This document shows positions 11,601-22,626 of a stretch of DNA of 64,000 nt, piece after piece; the stretch's first letter is position 1; every line of letters begins with the position of its first letter. The DNA is from Limnephilus marmoratus (lineage: Eukaryota > Arthropoda > Insecta > Trichoptera > Limnephilidae), in assembly GCA_917880885.1 (NCBI GenBank), contig OU862910.1, positions 11,668,710 through 11,732,709 on the forward strand. The letters run 5' to 3'. The position numbers and the translations under genes were made by a program. The notes beneath the pieces are model-generated. The model was not told the DNA's origin, did no database searches, and saw only the letters and a program-made list of their open reading frames with translations.

Positions 11601-14600
11601 GAGGCGAACGGTCAGGCCTTTACGCACGCTTGACTTTGGGAGTAAGCTGGTAAATGCGTGACGAGAGCGTTATGAAAAGTGTGATCGGGCGAGGCGAACA
11701 GAAGTTGAGAGGGAGATATGAGTTAGTGAAGTTTTACTTCAGTCGTGTGGTCTAAAGCACACTGGTTTTTTTTTTAAAATCTAATTGCACCATGTATATG
11801 TTTCTTTGAAATTATTAAAACAAATTTAATATACTTATCTTATTTAATGTAAGATTTAATTATAAAACTTTTTATTAAAAATAACAAACCCGTTTTATAG
11901 TGATTACAGAAAAAATAACTGTGTTTTGCAGTTGTTTGATTTTTGACAAATATTTGAAAATTCATGAAATTAATTCTTCAGACATTGTTTTCTCAAAACA
12001 TGAGAAATGCAGATACGTTTCTTTTGCATTAAATGGGTGATGGCAATGTATAGTTGTTATAATGCATTAATGACAAAAGGCAGCGACCAGGACTTTCCTG
12101 ATATTTCAATCTACTCTGATACAATTCACCAGAACAATTCCAGAACATTAGCTTTTTGGTAATGATTTCATATAATGTTTTTTAAAATTAATGATTTATC
12201 TGTTTACAGGAAGAGGAAGCGGTAGTTTCGCCGGAGGTTTTCTTATATCCTCTTTCGGTACACGAGAAGCCTTCCGCTACATGGGCTCAGTGGCTTGCCT
12301 GGGAGGAATCTCCTACGGTCTTCTGCATTTCTTCTGGCTGAGGAAAATGAGTGATACGAGAGATGATGAAGATGACATGGATGATAACATCGGTAAGTAA
12401 GGTTTCCCAAGTAGCATTATCTAAGAGGGGACTATAAAGGTATGTGGATCAATACAAGCAACAAAGATTATCACCTTTTTATTTTCTTCATCTTCATTTG
12501 TTTGCCAGGGGAACCCAAACACTATTTCGTCGCCGTTCATGGAAAATTCACCAGACTACAACACACATTTTTGAGATACTCCAAATTTGAAAGCTAAAAT
12601 ATGTTACATAAACTTCTGTTGAATGGTTATACATATAATATTGAAGATGATTTGGCTTTTTATCATGGATCAGATTTGAATCTAGATAGTGGTAGTTTGA
12701 AATAAATTTTTGGTGAATGCAGGTAATTTGGAGGTTGTTTCCATCAAAGTACAACACCACTTTGGTATCTTTGAGGAACAAGTAATAGGACATAGTTAGG
12801 AACGTGGCGGCTCGAGACTTTTGGGTGTGCTAGGGTGCTAATATTAAAAAAAATTGCATCATGAATGTTGTCATATGCGAAAATTATTTTTTTTTTTTTT
12901 CAAAAATTGGTGTTTTGTTTGAAGATTTTTCAGGAAAACGGTGCGGCACACCGCCAAACTGAAACTTCTTGAAATTTTTCATACAAAAAACTTATTTTCA
13001 AATAATTATTTTTTTTCGGCTACAACACCATCAATAATGCCATTTTTTTAATATCAGCACTCTAGCACACCCAAAAGTCACGAGCCGTCACTGGTCAGGA
13101 ACGCTGTTGAAATTTCTATATTCTTAGCACATAACAAGGGCAGACTGCTATTCTAGTCGAGTTCGAAAACATACAATCGTTTTTTAATAATAATCCTATG
13201 TTGGTTACAGCTGAAAACGGAGACACAGATAAACTTAATTCCGACGGACCGATCAAAGAGTTAGGCCCCATGGTGTCTACAGAGAGGCTCTCTTTGATGA
13301 TTCATTACAATCCTATTGGATCTCTCACCTCCTTGTCCAGAGGTTCCAGAGTTCGGGTAAGCCAAGAAACAGACTATAAAGTTATCTGATTCGAAACACC
13401 CAACATGAGACAAATAAATATAATGTGGTTTTTTTTAGCTCTCTCAAGGGGATATAAACGAATTGTACCGCACCCGCAGTAACAGTACAAGAAGGAGTAG
13501 TAATGTGGAGATATCTAACAAGACAACTCCAAGAGGAAGTGGGTCCAAGATGGATCTACTCAAGTCCGCTTTGGAAATCAACCACACAAAGAACAATATT
13601 TCCAATCCATCGCTCTGTCGTCAAAATGAGAGAAACAGCAATAATAAAGTAAGTTCTGATTAATAAAATTACAACCATCTCTGCGACAGAATGTAAGATA
13701 TTTGGGTCCACGACCGGAGGTTTAGGTAAAAAAAGCTATTAAGAATTATTTGTAACTACAGAATTTTTTTGGAAAACCATATCTAACAAGATTTTAGCCT
13801 TTAACGTCCTCTGCCATATAGTATTCCCCCATTTTAGCCTCTCAAACTTTCTCTGCCATACAGCATTCCCCCATTTTAGCCTCTCAAACTTCCTCTGCCA
13901 TACAGCATTCCCCCATTTTAACCTCTTAAATTTCCTCTCCCATACAGCATTCCCCCATTTTAGGCTTTTAAACTTCCTCTGCCATATATCATTCCCCCAT
14001 TTTAGCCTCTCAAACTTCCTCTGCAATACAGCATTCCCCCATTTTAGGCTTTTAAACTTCCTCTGCCATGTAGCATTGCCCCATTTTAGCCTCTTAAATT
14101 TCCTCTGCCATACACTTCCCCATTTTAGCCTCTCAAACTTCCTCTGCCATATAGCATTCCCCCATTTTAACCTCTCAAACTTCCTCTGCCACACAGCATT
14201 CCCCCATTTAGCCCCTCAAACTTCCTCTGCCATTTAGCATTTCCCCATTTTAGCCTCTCAAACTTCCTCTGCCACACAGCATTCCCCCATTTAGCCCCTC
14301 AAACTTCCTCTGCCATACAGGATTTCCCAATTTTAGCCCCTTAAACTTCCTCTGCCATTCAGCATTTTCCTATTTTAGCTTCCCAAACTTTCCCTCTCCC
14401 ATTTGCTCCGCCATAAAGCATTATTATTTTCACATAACGCATACTTGCTCATTAACTTGACAAAAATTTCGTAAAAATTCAATTGTATAGATTCAAATGT
14501 TGTCTCTCAAAAAAACTATGATCTACGAGTAATAATAACAATCATTTAAAATCGTTTCAGTTGGCGAACAGTGCCCCGAAACTTAACCACAAAAATATTT

Positions 14601-14821
14601 CCCAACCGGCCTTATCAATATTTGCTGACCACGACAGAATGTCTCGACGAGACTCTATTCCCGAAGAAATTGAAGAGGAACGACTGGCACAAATAAGTGG
14701 CTTCCCTTATATAGTGCCAAGAAAAATAGCACCCACAGCTGAAAATTTACCACTAAGCACTCATGAAAATGAAAGAAAGAAACGAAATAGCTGGCATTCA
14801 GACGATAATAACCCAACTTAG
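5500..14821 (+). CDS. MFSD6: MFSD6-like major facilitator transporter, C-terminal five exons
   Basis: Five exons (5500-5651, 12210-12392, 13211-13356, 13439-13648, 14561-14821) join with matching phases (1, 1, 0, 0) and GT-AG borders, giving about 317 residues. The first two encode membrane sequence (WWCFPFEAMESLSVHLMW, LAPKNLLATLIGVLGMAHFSLG split at the junction, then RGSGSFAGGF), which I recognise as the MFSD6 type of MFS_1-like transporters. The last three encode a polar, Ser/Asn/Arg-rich cytoplasmic tail with no recognised domain. Earlier exons must lie left of the window. The first intron (5652-12209) holds several mobile elements and an antisense broken transposase-like gene. The substrate is not known from sequence. 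Confidence 0.85.
6602..7142. other. Intronic stretch without a recognised gene
   Basis: This is part of the first MFSD6-like intron. Short open frames are present but have no homology I recognise and no codon pattern that stands out. Confidence 0.35.
7982..9177. mobile_element. Long-inverted-repeat DNA element with an internal array
   Basis: The inverted arms are about 260 bp (7982-8243 and 8923-9177) and begin with (AA)TTCGGTTTAGGGGCG after a few variable bases. An 8-bp direct duplication GAAATTCT flanks it (7974-7981 and 9178-9185). Removing the element and one duplication re-joins the reading frame of the surrounding transposase-like gene, which confirms the insertion. There is no transposase; the centre is a 94-95 bp tandem array. 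Confidence 0.88.
8291..8787. repeat. 94-95 bp tandem array, five full units plus a partial one
   Basis: Units start with ACAAACCATGTTACA at 8291, 8385, 8479, 8574, 8668 and 8763. They are nearly identical, differing by a few substitutions and a one-base T insertion in two units. Each holds TAGCGTAGCCGCTAAACT and GACGCGAGCAGGCGG. The array sits at the centre of the inverted-repeat element. Confidence 0.92.
9637..10527 (-). CDS. N-terminal ORF of the transposase-like family
   Basis: This 296-residue frame is the longest intact piece. It starts with Met and includes a Cys-rich motif near residues 135-145, a basic linker and a Ser/Thr-rich stretch (about 200-240), ending with TLDRYSISDREGAAIVCATL and an Arg-rich end. 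The next part of the protein continues in another frame after a frameshift near 9645, so alone this ORF cannot give the full protein. Confidence 0.55.
   Translation of the reverse strand: MEFKLNKITMSLRSVDKNCPLFGCGAELPANVLPSYEDMIKYFIRVSQSTEKRFQDLVRDTSEIVATKIENIWKRASLPIVEHRTILARIKHYHEKYRVILKPYKGRKHSESYLKKLGDFKRRSQALFDIAACKCTSFDNCFCAQDRKVPIKERQFLIDQRGDRKMMIGSLDRKTTKQNESSMLRKLKRKLYQETQQTSLNQPSTSRSTVSSFTKVYLPTDQQYFASSTSSSYVINPTDSGLSVVSRTLDRYSISDREGAAIVCATLQDIGLVTTDNLTNVIDRNKIRRTRAKTQN
10657..11280. mobile_element. hAT-type MITE, 624 bp
   Basis: The ends are CAGGGATGTT and AACATCACTG (inverse CAGTGATGTT), with an 8-bp target duplication CGACACTA at 10649-10656 and 11281-11288. Inner arms share ATTTCCCTAGA motifs. 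It has no ORF. It lies just upstream of the Met of the antisense transposase-like ORF, in its expected promoter region. Confidence 0.85.
11525..11735. repeat. Two tandem copies of an ~90 bp block inside short inverted flanks
   Basis: ACGCTTGACTT...GGAGTAAGC, GTGACGAGAGCGTTA and GTGATCGGGCGAGGCGAAC occur twice in a row (about 11532-11617 and 11620-11701). GAAGTAAAACTT (left) and GAAGTTTTACTTC (right) frame the pair as an inverted repeat. Confidence 0.6.
12210..12392 (+). CDS. MFSD6: MFSD6-like exon B (last membrane helices and acidic loop)
   Basis: The acceptor is TGTTTACAG before 12210 and the donor is CG|GTAAGT. It encodes GRGSGSFAGG, then SFGTREAFRYMGSVACLGG and a helix ending HFFWLRKM, then an Asp-rich cytoplasmic run (DDEDDMDD). 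Phase 1 in, phase 1 out. Confidence 0.88.
12803..13093. mobile_element. hAT-type MITE, family M1, copy 1 (291 bp)
   Basis: The inverted ends are GGCGGCTCG..GACTTTTGGG-type and the interior folds back on itself around A/T runs. The flanking duplication is GTTAGGAA/GTCAGGAA (12795-12802, 13094-13101), 7 of 8 matching. The terminal CA of the left end has decayed, so this is the oldest of the three copies. It lies in an intron of the MFSD6-like gene. Confidence 0.85.
13211..13356 (+). CDS. MFSD6: MFSD6-like exon C (cytoplasmic tail)
   Basis: The acceptor is TTGGTTACAG and the donor is CGG|GTAAGC. It encodes a polar tail with STERLSLMIHYNPIGSLTSL. Phase 1 in, phase 0 out. Confidence 0.8.
13439..13648 (+). 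CDS. MFSD6: MFSD6-like exon D (cytoplasmic tail)
   Basis: The acceptor is a T-run ending TTAG before 13439 and the donor is AAA|GTAAGT. It encodes 70 Ser/Arg/Asn-rich residues with RTRSNSTRRSS, a likely disordered stretch with basic-directed phosphorylation-type motifs. Confidence 0.78.
13790..14421. repeat. 42-bp minisatellite, about 15 units
   Basis: The unit CATTTTAGCCTCTCAAACTT plus CCTCTGCCATACAGCATTCCCC repeats about 15 times in the last intron of the MFSD6-like gene, with a few 39-41 bp units. Because 42 is a multiple of three, the minus strand stays open (13739-14194) and reads a 14-residue repeat WQRKFERLKWGNAV. It has no start context or homology and is best seen as a minisatellite. 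Confidence 0.9.
14561..14821 (+). CDS. MFSD6: MFSD6-like exon E (C-terminus)
   Basis: The acceptor is ATCGTTTCAG. The exon encodes 86 residues with SRRDSIPEEIEEER and ends at a TAG at 14819-14821. No membrane segment is present. It follows the intron holding the 42-bp minisatellite. Confidence 0.8.
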   Translation: MANSAPKLNHKNISQPALSIFADHDRMSRRDSIPEEIEEERLAQISGFPYIVPRKIAPTAENLPLSTHENERKKRNSWHSDDNNPT

Positions 14822-14976
14822 TAAATAAGATTTATATCAAAGGCTAACTAAAACATTAAAGAAATTAGATACTTTAGATTTGTATATTGTACTAAGGAAA
14901 GTAAAAATGATGTAGGTACCGTTTGAATTATTTGATAACTCTCATTACTTTAGGATTTACAAGGCAAATTATGTAA

Positions 14977-14982
14977 AATAAA
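14977..14982 (+). terminator. Probable polyadenylation signal of the MFSD6-like gene
   Basis: AATAAA lies 156 bp past the stop codon. A second AATAAA is at 15094-15099, so alternative 3' ends are possible. No transcript evidence is available. Confidence 0.5.
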
Positions 14983-15099
14983 ACATTTAGGCATGAAAAT
15001 GTAAAAATCAGTATGTATGTTTTGTAGATTAAAACTTTTTCGCAAGCGTAAAATGTAGTTCCATATTCTTATGATTGAGTAAAATTAAGTATGAATAAA

Positions 15100-15920
15100 A
15101 TTGCAATACTCTGTTCACTGAGAAGGAAGCATTTTCAAACCTAATCAACGTTTTTTCTAATATATTATACACTCGAGCATTCGCATTTAAATTGAAATAC
15201 ACGTCCGGTGTCCGGGATATCTGAGCGTCTAATTTGAAATTTTCCCACCCTCATTAAAAAAAACATCTCTCCGAATTTTAACACGGAGACATATAAACTG
15301 TTAGAGGGCCATTGAATGCACCTATATTAAACACTTTATCCCACATTTTTAGGATTCATAAAAAATTGTATGAATCTTTAAATTTATAAACGCATGAATT
15401 CTGCGTATTATTTACTTTAAAATTGGCATACGTAGTACCTATTTGGAGAATATTAAATATTATAACTTTTATATGTTGTCTATTGCCTATTCGATAATCA
15501 GAGATATAAATTTAAATTCGAACAATTTTTTTTAATATTGAACACGTGATCAATGTTTCGTAAGAAAAAATATTTCAATAATTTCGTTTCGTTAAATGTC
15601 CTTCAATTAATTCAGAAGAGATGCGAAACATCTCTTTTTGAAAAATGAAAATACTAAGTTATTTTTGTTCTTGATAGAAGCTTACGATGAGAGGGAACTT
15701 TTGAAATATGTAATTCCAATAAATGTATTAAAATATGTCTTCAAATTGGCCACATTTTGGCCAAAAACCCCCTAGTAGTTAAGAATCTTTCTACTATCAA
15801 TAACTTATTGGCCCACTTTATAAATGAAGTGCATTAATCTAATGATACAATTTATTCCAATAGAATAAACTGACTAAGGATAAATACCGACTAATATTTA
15901 TTGCTTGCATAAGGCAAGGC
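15100..15920. other. AT-rich intergenic sequence
   Basis: No gene or clear repeat is seen between the 3' end of the MFSD6-like gene and the next repeat. Confidence 0.4.
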
Positions 15921-16546
15921 TAATTTGTCAGCTTTTCAGAACAATTCATTCAGGTTTCATAGAAATCGTTGTCTCCCAATACTTGGCTAATTTATATAGC
16001 GCCGTTTTTGTGGGAAAAATGAAAATGGGCCTTACTATCATGGTTAAAAATATGATCTAAATGTATTAGAAAGAGAAAACACTACTTTACACATTCAAAT
16101 CCAAAAGTTTACCACTAAAATGCACAACTTTATAAAACCAAAGTTTCCAACAGCAATTTGAAAAAAAAATGAAACTTTGGGAATTTTTATAAATTATTTT
16201 TACATGAATGACAAAAAACTGAGTTGTCGATAAGGTTTATGATACATTTGCCTGATAAAAAATTTGTATTTTTTTTCTTTATCAATAATATTAGTTAGAA
16301 AAAAATGCAAGGCAAGCCATTTGAAAAAAAATTATGTTTTATTTCAAAATTTTTATATTTCAAAAACTATATTTTTATTTTGAATTATAAAATTAGAAAG
16401 CATGTTTCATCACGTTTCAAAAACAGTTTTTAGTTTTCGGATGCGTTCAGAAATATTCCATTTGTTTGGATTATATTGCAAAGTATAAACATTTTGACCT
16501 TCTGACAAAATAGGTCCAAGGACTGAGGGGATATTCCGCTAACATG
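15921..16546. mobile_element. Degraded copy of TTAA-bounded family P2
   Basis: It shares motifs in order with the well-bounded copy at 30719-31259: CAGAACAATTCAT, TAGAAATCGTTGTCTCCC, GAAAGAGAAAACAC, CAATTTGAAAAAAAAATGA and GGACTGAGGGG. Its ends have decayed, so the TTAA borders are no longer exact. Confidence 0.65.
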
Positions 16547-17149
16547 ACAAGGCACTTTGAGTATCTTTAATTTTTTAAATTATGCAAATGATTCCATCTC
16601 GTTTGACCGAGTTTAAGTTAAGTATTAAAATTTTAGATTTTATTAGTTTCAATATTATTATCTTTATTTAAAATAGCATAATATGAAAATAACTTATTTA
16701 TTTGAAGTAGTACTAAATTCTGCTTTTGATATAAATATTTAGACAATGGTTAGAGGGCCATGAATATTAATATATATTTAAATTATAAATCAATACATTA
16801 TAAGAATTAAGAGAAAAATAATATTTACGTTCAAAGTAAGATTGGACAAAGAAAAGAAATGATTGCCACCAAATACTGTGAATCCTCACTGAACCATTTA
16901 GTACTCCTCAGAAGTAATGTGCGTCAGCTAATATATTTATTTTATTGTACTTCAAACACCTTATCATCTGTGATCTTATGGAATAAGTGTGAATATGAAT
17001 CGCATACTGATAAGGAGATCTACGAAAAGTATTAAATTATTTTAAAACCTAATTTGTTTACTTTTTTCACCTTGGTACTTACATGTAGGTATTGCAACCA
17101 TGGTTAACCCAGTACTCACAAAGACACTTTGCTTGCATACCGAATTTTG

Positions 17150-17605
17150 TCTGATTCGGAAGGCAGATATGGGTAGTACCGCCCTGGGAACTATTTATTG
17201 GATAACCGACACCTCTGCCAGGTCACACCAAGTAGTTTGCTATGTTTGGTGGCTTACCAGGGGTGCCCGGGTTCACGGGGGTGAAGTTGTCTAGGTCTAG
17301 GTGGTGGGTGCATCTGTGGCGAGCCAGATCGAGAGAGACTGGTTGAGGGAGGCCTTTTGATCTCTCCAGTCGGTCTCTCTCGACTCGTCGCCTTGCACCG
17401 CAGTGAAGGGATGGATTCATGCGTCCTTCACTCCTGGATACACTGAACCCCAGATTCCTACTCGCCCCTCATACATTTTTCCTTCCCAGAACTTCCTCTC
17501 CTGCCTTTCCTTAAAAGGGCCCTTCACACAACATTCCCTAAGATGTAGGCCCTGAGGGAAACCATTTTCCTCAGAGCCTCCTGTGTGAAGCTAATGTAAA
17601 AAAAA
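17150..17605 (+). mobile_element. SINE-like element, family S2, copy A
   Basis: It shares a GC-rich head (CCGCCCTGGGAAC, TTATTGGATAACC, ACACCTCTGCCA), a central GGGGTGCCCGGGTTCA and a 3' part (CACTGAACCCCAGATTCCTAC ... CCTCCTGTGTG) with copies at 39096-39345 and 45115-45429. It ends ATGTAAAAAAAA. Copy A has an extra stem-forming segment near 17300-17400 absent from the 45-kb copy. A clear tRNA promoter was not found. Confidence 0.7.
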
Positions 17606-19080
17606 CAGCATCTTTCAAACTTGTTATTTGACTACATAAAAGACAATTCCAGTGAAATTAGAAAATACTTAATTTTTAATACATTAAAAAGAAAGCTGGA
17701 AAATTTTGCAGATGAAAAATATAAAAACAATTTAATGTTTGCAAATGTTTTCATCTTTCTCACTAAAAACAATAAAGAGCATAAATAAGATAAAATACTG
17801 TTCTCAGTGATGTTTTTCAAAGACATCACTGTCGGAAGTGTGTACATATCCACCAATACACAAAATCTTAGATTTGTGTGTCTGTGAGTACTTTTTCACA
17901 GGATGGGGTCAACTCTAATTGCACAGCCTATAAGTGATTTTCTCCTAAACCCGTGCCTAAAACTGCGGGTAGGGAGTGTGATTATTTCTACACCTGTCAA
18001 AATAATAAACACCTGGTAATATTATACCTTTTTTAAACTGTGCAAATAACACAAATAAAACAAAAAAACAAATTAATTAGAAACAGATAATTTAATATCA
18101 ATACATAATACAATGTAATTAATTATATACACAATGCAAACTTTTATTAATAAACATTAAACAATAATAATTAAACATACTTATTTATTATAGTATGCCC
18201 CCTTTATTATTATTCGTAATGGTGGAATGTTGAAATATGCAAAACTTTTAGGTTCAATAAGTACAGCGTAAAAAATGTAAAAAAAAAACAAAGGAAAATT
18301 AACCGTACGAAGGTTGGACAAGAGAGATTAAGATTTTGAAAATTTTCTTCCTAAAATTGTAAATATGTAGTTCCATGACATATTAATAAGTTCTTTGGAT
18401 CTGAATCCCGAAGTCGTGGGTTCAAAACTCGGTGAAGTTAAAAAAATAAAAATCTTCACAAACGGGATGGTTTAAATTTCTAAACAAATACAAATGAAAC
18501 TATTAATTAATTTAAATTGAATAATTTACTTCTTTATCTTAAAATATAAAAGTATTTTCACATAAAAGCTGGCACGTCATTAAATAATACATAAAACTAA
18601 TCAAATTTATAAATAAACCACTGCTGAGTAACTTTAGTACAAAATTATTAATAGCTTTTCCATGGTTATACTAATAAAAATGAATCACATTGTAATTTAC
18701 TATCAATATACGTAATAATATATTAGTTTTAACTATAAAAATAAACAAGCAAAAATTTTTAGATCATTTTTTTTCCATTTTAAACCATTCTATCTACATA
18801 TTATTATTTAGGTGTGTGTATATGTAATAACAATTGGAAAATAATTCATAATTCAGTTTTTACCTAAAAAATAAATTGTCTAAAAATACATAACTAAGGT
18901 AGGTAGAATGTATTTAAAGATACTTTAGATGGCGACTGGACAATTTAACACCTCCTTTGAAAAGTGATGAAAAAATATATGAAAAATTGGTTAAATAGGT
19001 TGAGTTAGGGGATATATTTCAACCATTTTTTTCATGGCTTTTAATGACTATTCAAAGAGGTGTTGAGTTGATTCTGAGTC
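17606..19080. other. AT-rich intergenic sequence
   Basis: No gene is visible. A GTGGGTTCAAAACTC motif near 18417-18431 resembles a pol III B box but has no matching A box nearby. Confidence 0.4.
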
Positions 19081-19082
19081 AT

Positions 19083-19370
19083 CACGGCACCACTTTAGAC
19101 ATGTTGCTCGCCAAACTGAGGACTCCAACTTGGAGAAACTCATAGTCACTGGCAAAGTGGAAGGCAGAAGAAGCTGAGGAAGGTCATTAAAGCGCTGGAG
19201 AAACCCATAATCACTGGCGTCCAGTTCGTTGGTGTCCTTAGCTCTCCACGCAGCACAGAACCGCGAGTGGAGGAGCCTTGTCCATCATCATCCGAATGGA
19301 AATTGGAGTAGGGCTACGATCCTCAGCAATGATGAACCGACTTAAGAAGAAGAAAGGAAGATATCTAAAT
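19083..19370 (+). pseudogene. 3' end of an RTE-type LINE
   Basis: Translation gives a C-terminal RT tail (HVARQTEDSNLEKLIVTGKVEGRRS) interrupted by stops and a frameshift, followed by CAGCAATGATGAACCGACTTAAGAAGAAGAAA, an A/G-rich 3' end seen in such elements. The catalytic parts are missing. Confidence 0.6.
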
Positions 19371-19768
19371 ATCGTCTTGAATTTTCCGTATACTTAATAA
19401 TGTGTGTAATGTTTAGGTTTATGACGATGGTCTCGAAGAACATCTGTTAGAAATTGATAATCGTTTGATTACCTTTTTTTTATTTCCTTTCGATGATTTA
19501 AAAGTCTGTATTTTCAGAATTTTGTACAAAATGAAAATATCAAAAGAAAATTAAATTTCTAGATTTTAAAATCAGTAAAAATACAGAAACGAAACTTTAA
19601 ACAGCGTTACTGCAAACCTACAAAATCGTTCTTTGGGACCGTCGGTATAAACCATTAACCTGTTGAGTGTTGGATGGTATTTCGAAAAACCGTGCGAAAA
19701 TAACCTTGATAACTTCTGGTCAAATATCGATTTAAAAAAAATGGTTGTTTTTTTGCAATTGTTTTCTG

Positions 19769-20298
19769 TTAACAGGTCACAGGCCGGAGACGCGCCGGCG
19801 CGCGCGTCATATGCGCATGCGCGAGAAAATAATTCAAATATTTGAATAATATTGTCGACGAAAAACTTTTGGTCTGCGATTTTGGCGCTTCTATGTACAT
19901 AATTTGTATGAAGAACAGTGTCAGAATCGCTTCAAGCGCCATCATTACTCTAGGTGGTGCTAAAAGTTTCATTCACCTAGTTACCCTGGAATATTTTTAA
20001 AACGATTTTATCCATGACAATGCACTGTCATAAATTGCCGCGAATTTAAGGGTCACAATAAATGAGTGTATCGCGAATAAAACATCGTAAAACCTATTAA
20101 TTTACGTAATAAATGCAAGTAATGTTGTTTTGGCAGATAGTTTATTGTGTTGTGAACGTTTTTCAGTCAATAAAATATACAATAGCTCAAAATTAATCAA
20201 CAAAACATTCAATTCAAAGTTCAAAATGGTGCTTTTTTAGTGTTTTTTTGTGAAGTTTCGCGAATTTCCGCAAAATGGCCTGGCCTTTGACCGGTTAA
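19769..20298. mobile_element. TTAA-bounded (piggyBac-type) MITE, family P1, copy 1
   Basis: TTAACAGGTCACAGGCC at the left and the inverse of TTAACCGGTCAAAGGCC at the right form the ends. The interior matches copy 2 (34654-35171) over about 430 bp, including AAAACTTTTGGTCTGCGATT and AAAACCTATTAATTTACG. TTAA borders are diagnostic of piggyBac insertions. No transposase is encoded. Confidence 0.8.
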
Positions 20299-21970
20299 CC
20301 AGATAATATTTCTTACTATTCATGTAGATTAATTACATGATAAAATCGTAAGAAGTTTTCCCAGAACCCAGAATAGCTAACTTTAACTAAAAAAAAATAA
20401 AAATTCTCTCATCAAAAAAATATATTCGTATTAATATAAACTGATTTTATTATTTCTACACAAACCTGAATACACACCCTACATGAAAAAACAATTCAAA
20501 GGAGTTTTCAAATAAATAATGGCATTGCTACTCTTTTAAAAACGTAAAACATTGTGATTTTTACCAATGACAGCTGCTAAAAAATGACCCGCAAAGTCAT
20601 ATAAAAGTTAATTTAAAATCATTCCGAGAAGCTAGATTAATCAAATCAACTGTTACATCAAGAAAGATGTTGGCACAAGCGATTCTGACCTCGTCCTTCG
20701 TACAGTTTCTTTATACATAAGGGTTAAAATCGCATTTAAAAAAAAAGCAAAGATTTCTTTTTGGCCCGCCGGCGGGCCAGCGAAAGTTGAGAGGTTAAAG
20801 AGCATAAATATTATTTCTAGAAAGGGTATCTGAGACTTCACCACCATTTGCAAGTAACTCGGGTTAAAAGCGTTTTTGTGTCACACATTTTTGCAACCGC
20901 ATAAAACCCATGCTGATTGATGTCACATATTTGCAACTGCCACAAAGTAGTCTGTAGGAATGGCAAAAGTGATTAATATAATAAATAAAAATATATTTTT
21001 GATTTCCTTTGGTACATCATAATTACATTTTTTACAATTTGAATTGCAACCATAACAATGCCCTGTATCATGAAAGGGGGAGTAAAGTTAAGTGATAAAA
21101 AAAAAAATCAATTAATCACCAAAAAGATCCAATTTAAACAGATGCTGGTATTTTTTTACAGACTAGTTCAATATTGTTTAACATTTTTATTTTTATAATA
21201 TTAAAATAAAAATATTGTATATTTAAAAATAAAAGTCGAAAGAATATTTTTGTAGATACACAAGAAATCGGAAAATAAAATAGGCACATAAGACATGATC
21301 TTGGAAAACATTATTTTAAATATTAAATTCATTCCAATGAATTTTTAATAGTTTGTATTGTTTTAAAATTAATTTGTTCAAAAAACAGGTTTATCCTATT
21401 TTCAAAATAAAGTAACGGAGGCTGTTCGATTTAATGAATTTTCGGATAACCGGAATCTTTAAGAAACTGCTGTATTTTTGGAAAAATTGAAATATGGACA
21501 TTTTCCAGGACGAAGTCGAAATTTTTATTCTTTTTACCTTCCATATCGGTTACTGTGGAATTATCAATATTATATTCCCTCACTAACTTCGTAGAACTCT
21601 CTTCACTTTCTAATCTCTTTAAAATTACACTTTTTTTTAATGTTTAACGTCTTGTGTTTTCCGCCCGCTCACTCCGGCCCCATCACCCACCCGATAGATG
21701 ATATTATAGTGGATTCGGAATACAGACTATACTGTAGTTACAAAATAGTTTAATCTGGATTTTACTGATTGCTAAAGTAAACTGTTAGGAGAAAATTTCA
21801 CTTTTACTTGATGGCAGAAGGTAACCTTCATTTTCTAAATCCAATAAACCTATATGTATACATCAGAGTATTTTTTATAAGCACATGAAAAATTAGGTAA
21901 CTCATATTTTCAACCACAAAAAAATTATCTGTCCAACCACGAGAATTTCTAAGAAAAAATCTTATCTTGA
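20299..21970. other. AT-rich intergenic or 3' UTR sequence of the zinc-finger gene
   Basis: No ORF of interest. The part next to 21971 should include the 3' UTR of the minus-strand zinc-finger gene. I could not pick one clear poly-A signal; a reverse AATAAA lies at 21534-21539. Confidence 0.4.
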
Positions 21971-22626
21971 TCAATTATTTTCTTCTCGGGCAAAATGCAA
22001 ACCATACGGATTAGATGCTGCAAATTGCGCCACAGAAGACGCTGCAGAGGTAGCAGCAGTGTATAAATTCGAAACAGCATTCGCACCAAAATTAGCATAA
22101 AGCTGTTGTGCACTTTTAGCAAACATTTGTTCGTGAGAGTCTTTATAATCTGTGGTAAAGTTTGGTTCTAGACCCCGACTATGGAGAATGGCATTATAGT
22201 TGTCGGCGACATCTTGGAATTCTGTGATGGACTCGTCTGCTTGAGATACGGGAGTTATCGTGAGTCCGGCGGTAGTCACTTTGTGGCCAGCGTACTTGTT
22301 GACAGCAGAAGTGTTGAGGTTTAGCGGGGACATGCTCGACTCGTAACTGTTATGTAAAGGTGAAGTTTTTTCTTGTTTTGTTGGAGGCAAGGAGGCGGGC
22401 TTAGCTGTTAACTTTGGCAAAACTGATGGATCTTTTGGATCATTGTCTTCTTTGTTGTTCTCGCCGTGGTCCTTTTCAGTGACGTCTGGACGGAAGGAGA
22501 AGTTTGGTGATTTGGTGGGAGGTTGGGGGTTGACCTTGCGTTTGACTGTTGTATAAATAACCTTAGGAGGACCTGCTTCTGTGAGGTTCTGTGGCTCTTC
22601 AGCTCCTGGATCGGTGCTTGGTGGAA
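21971..22626 (-). CDS. Zinc-finger gene exon 10 (C-terminal tail)
   Basis: The acceptor is TATCTTTCAG before 22626 and the stop is TGA at 21973-21971. It encodes about 218 residues with no finger: Pro/Thr-rich early, then alanine-rich near the end (ATSAASSVAQFAASNPYG). The open frame continues upstream to 22975, but that part is intron. Confidence 0.9.

Noticed and set aside
13739..14194. 151-codon minus-strand ORF as a gene
   Set aside because: It is the translation of a 42-bp minisatellite inside an intron and has no domain or start context.
19656..20797. A larger TTAA element enclosing P1 copy 1
   Set aside because: The two ends are only loosely similar (TTAACCTGTTGAGTG versus TTAACCTCTCAACTTTC); not enough to call.
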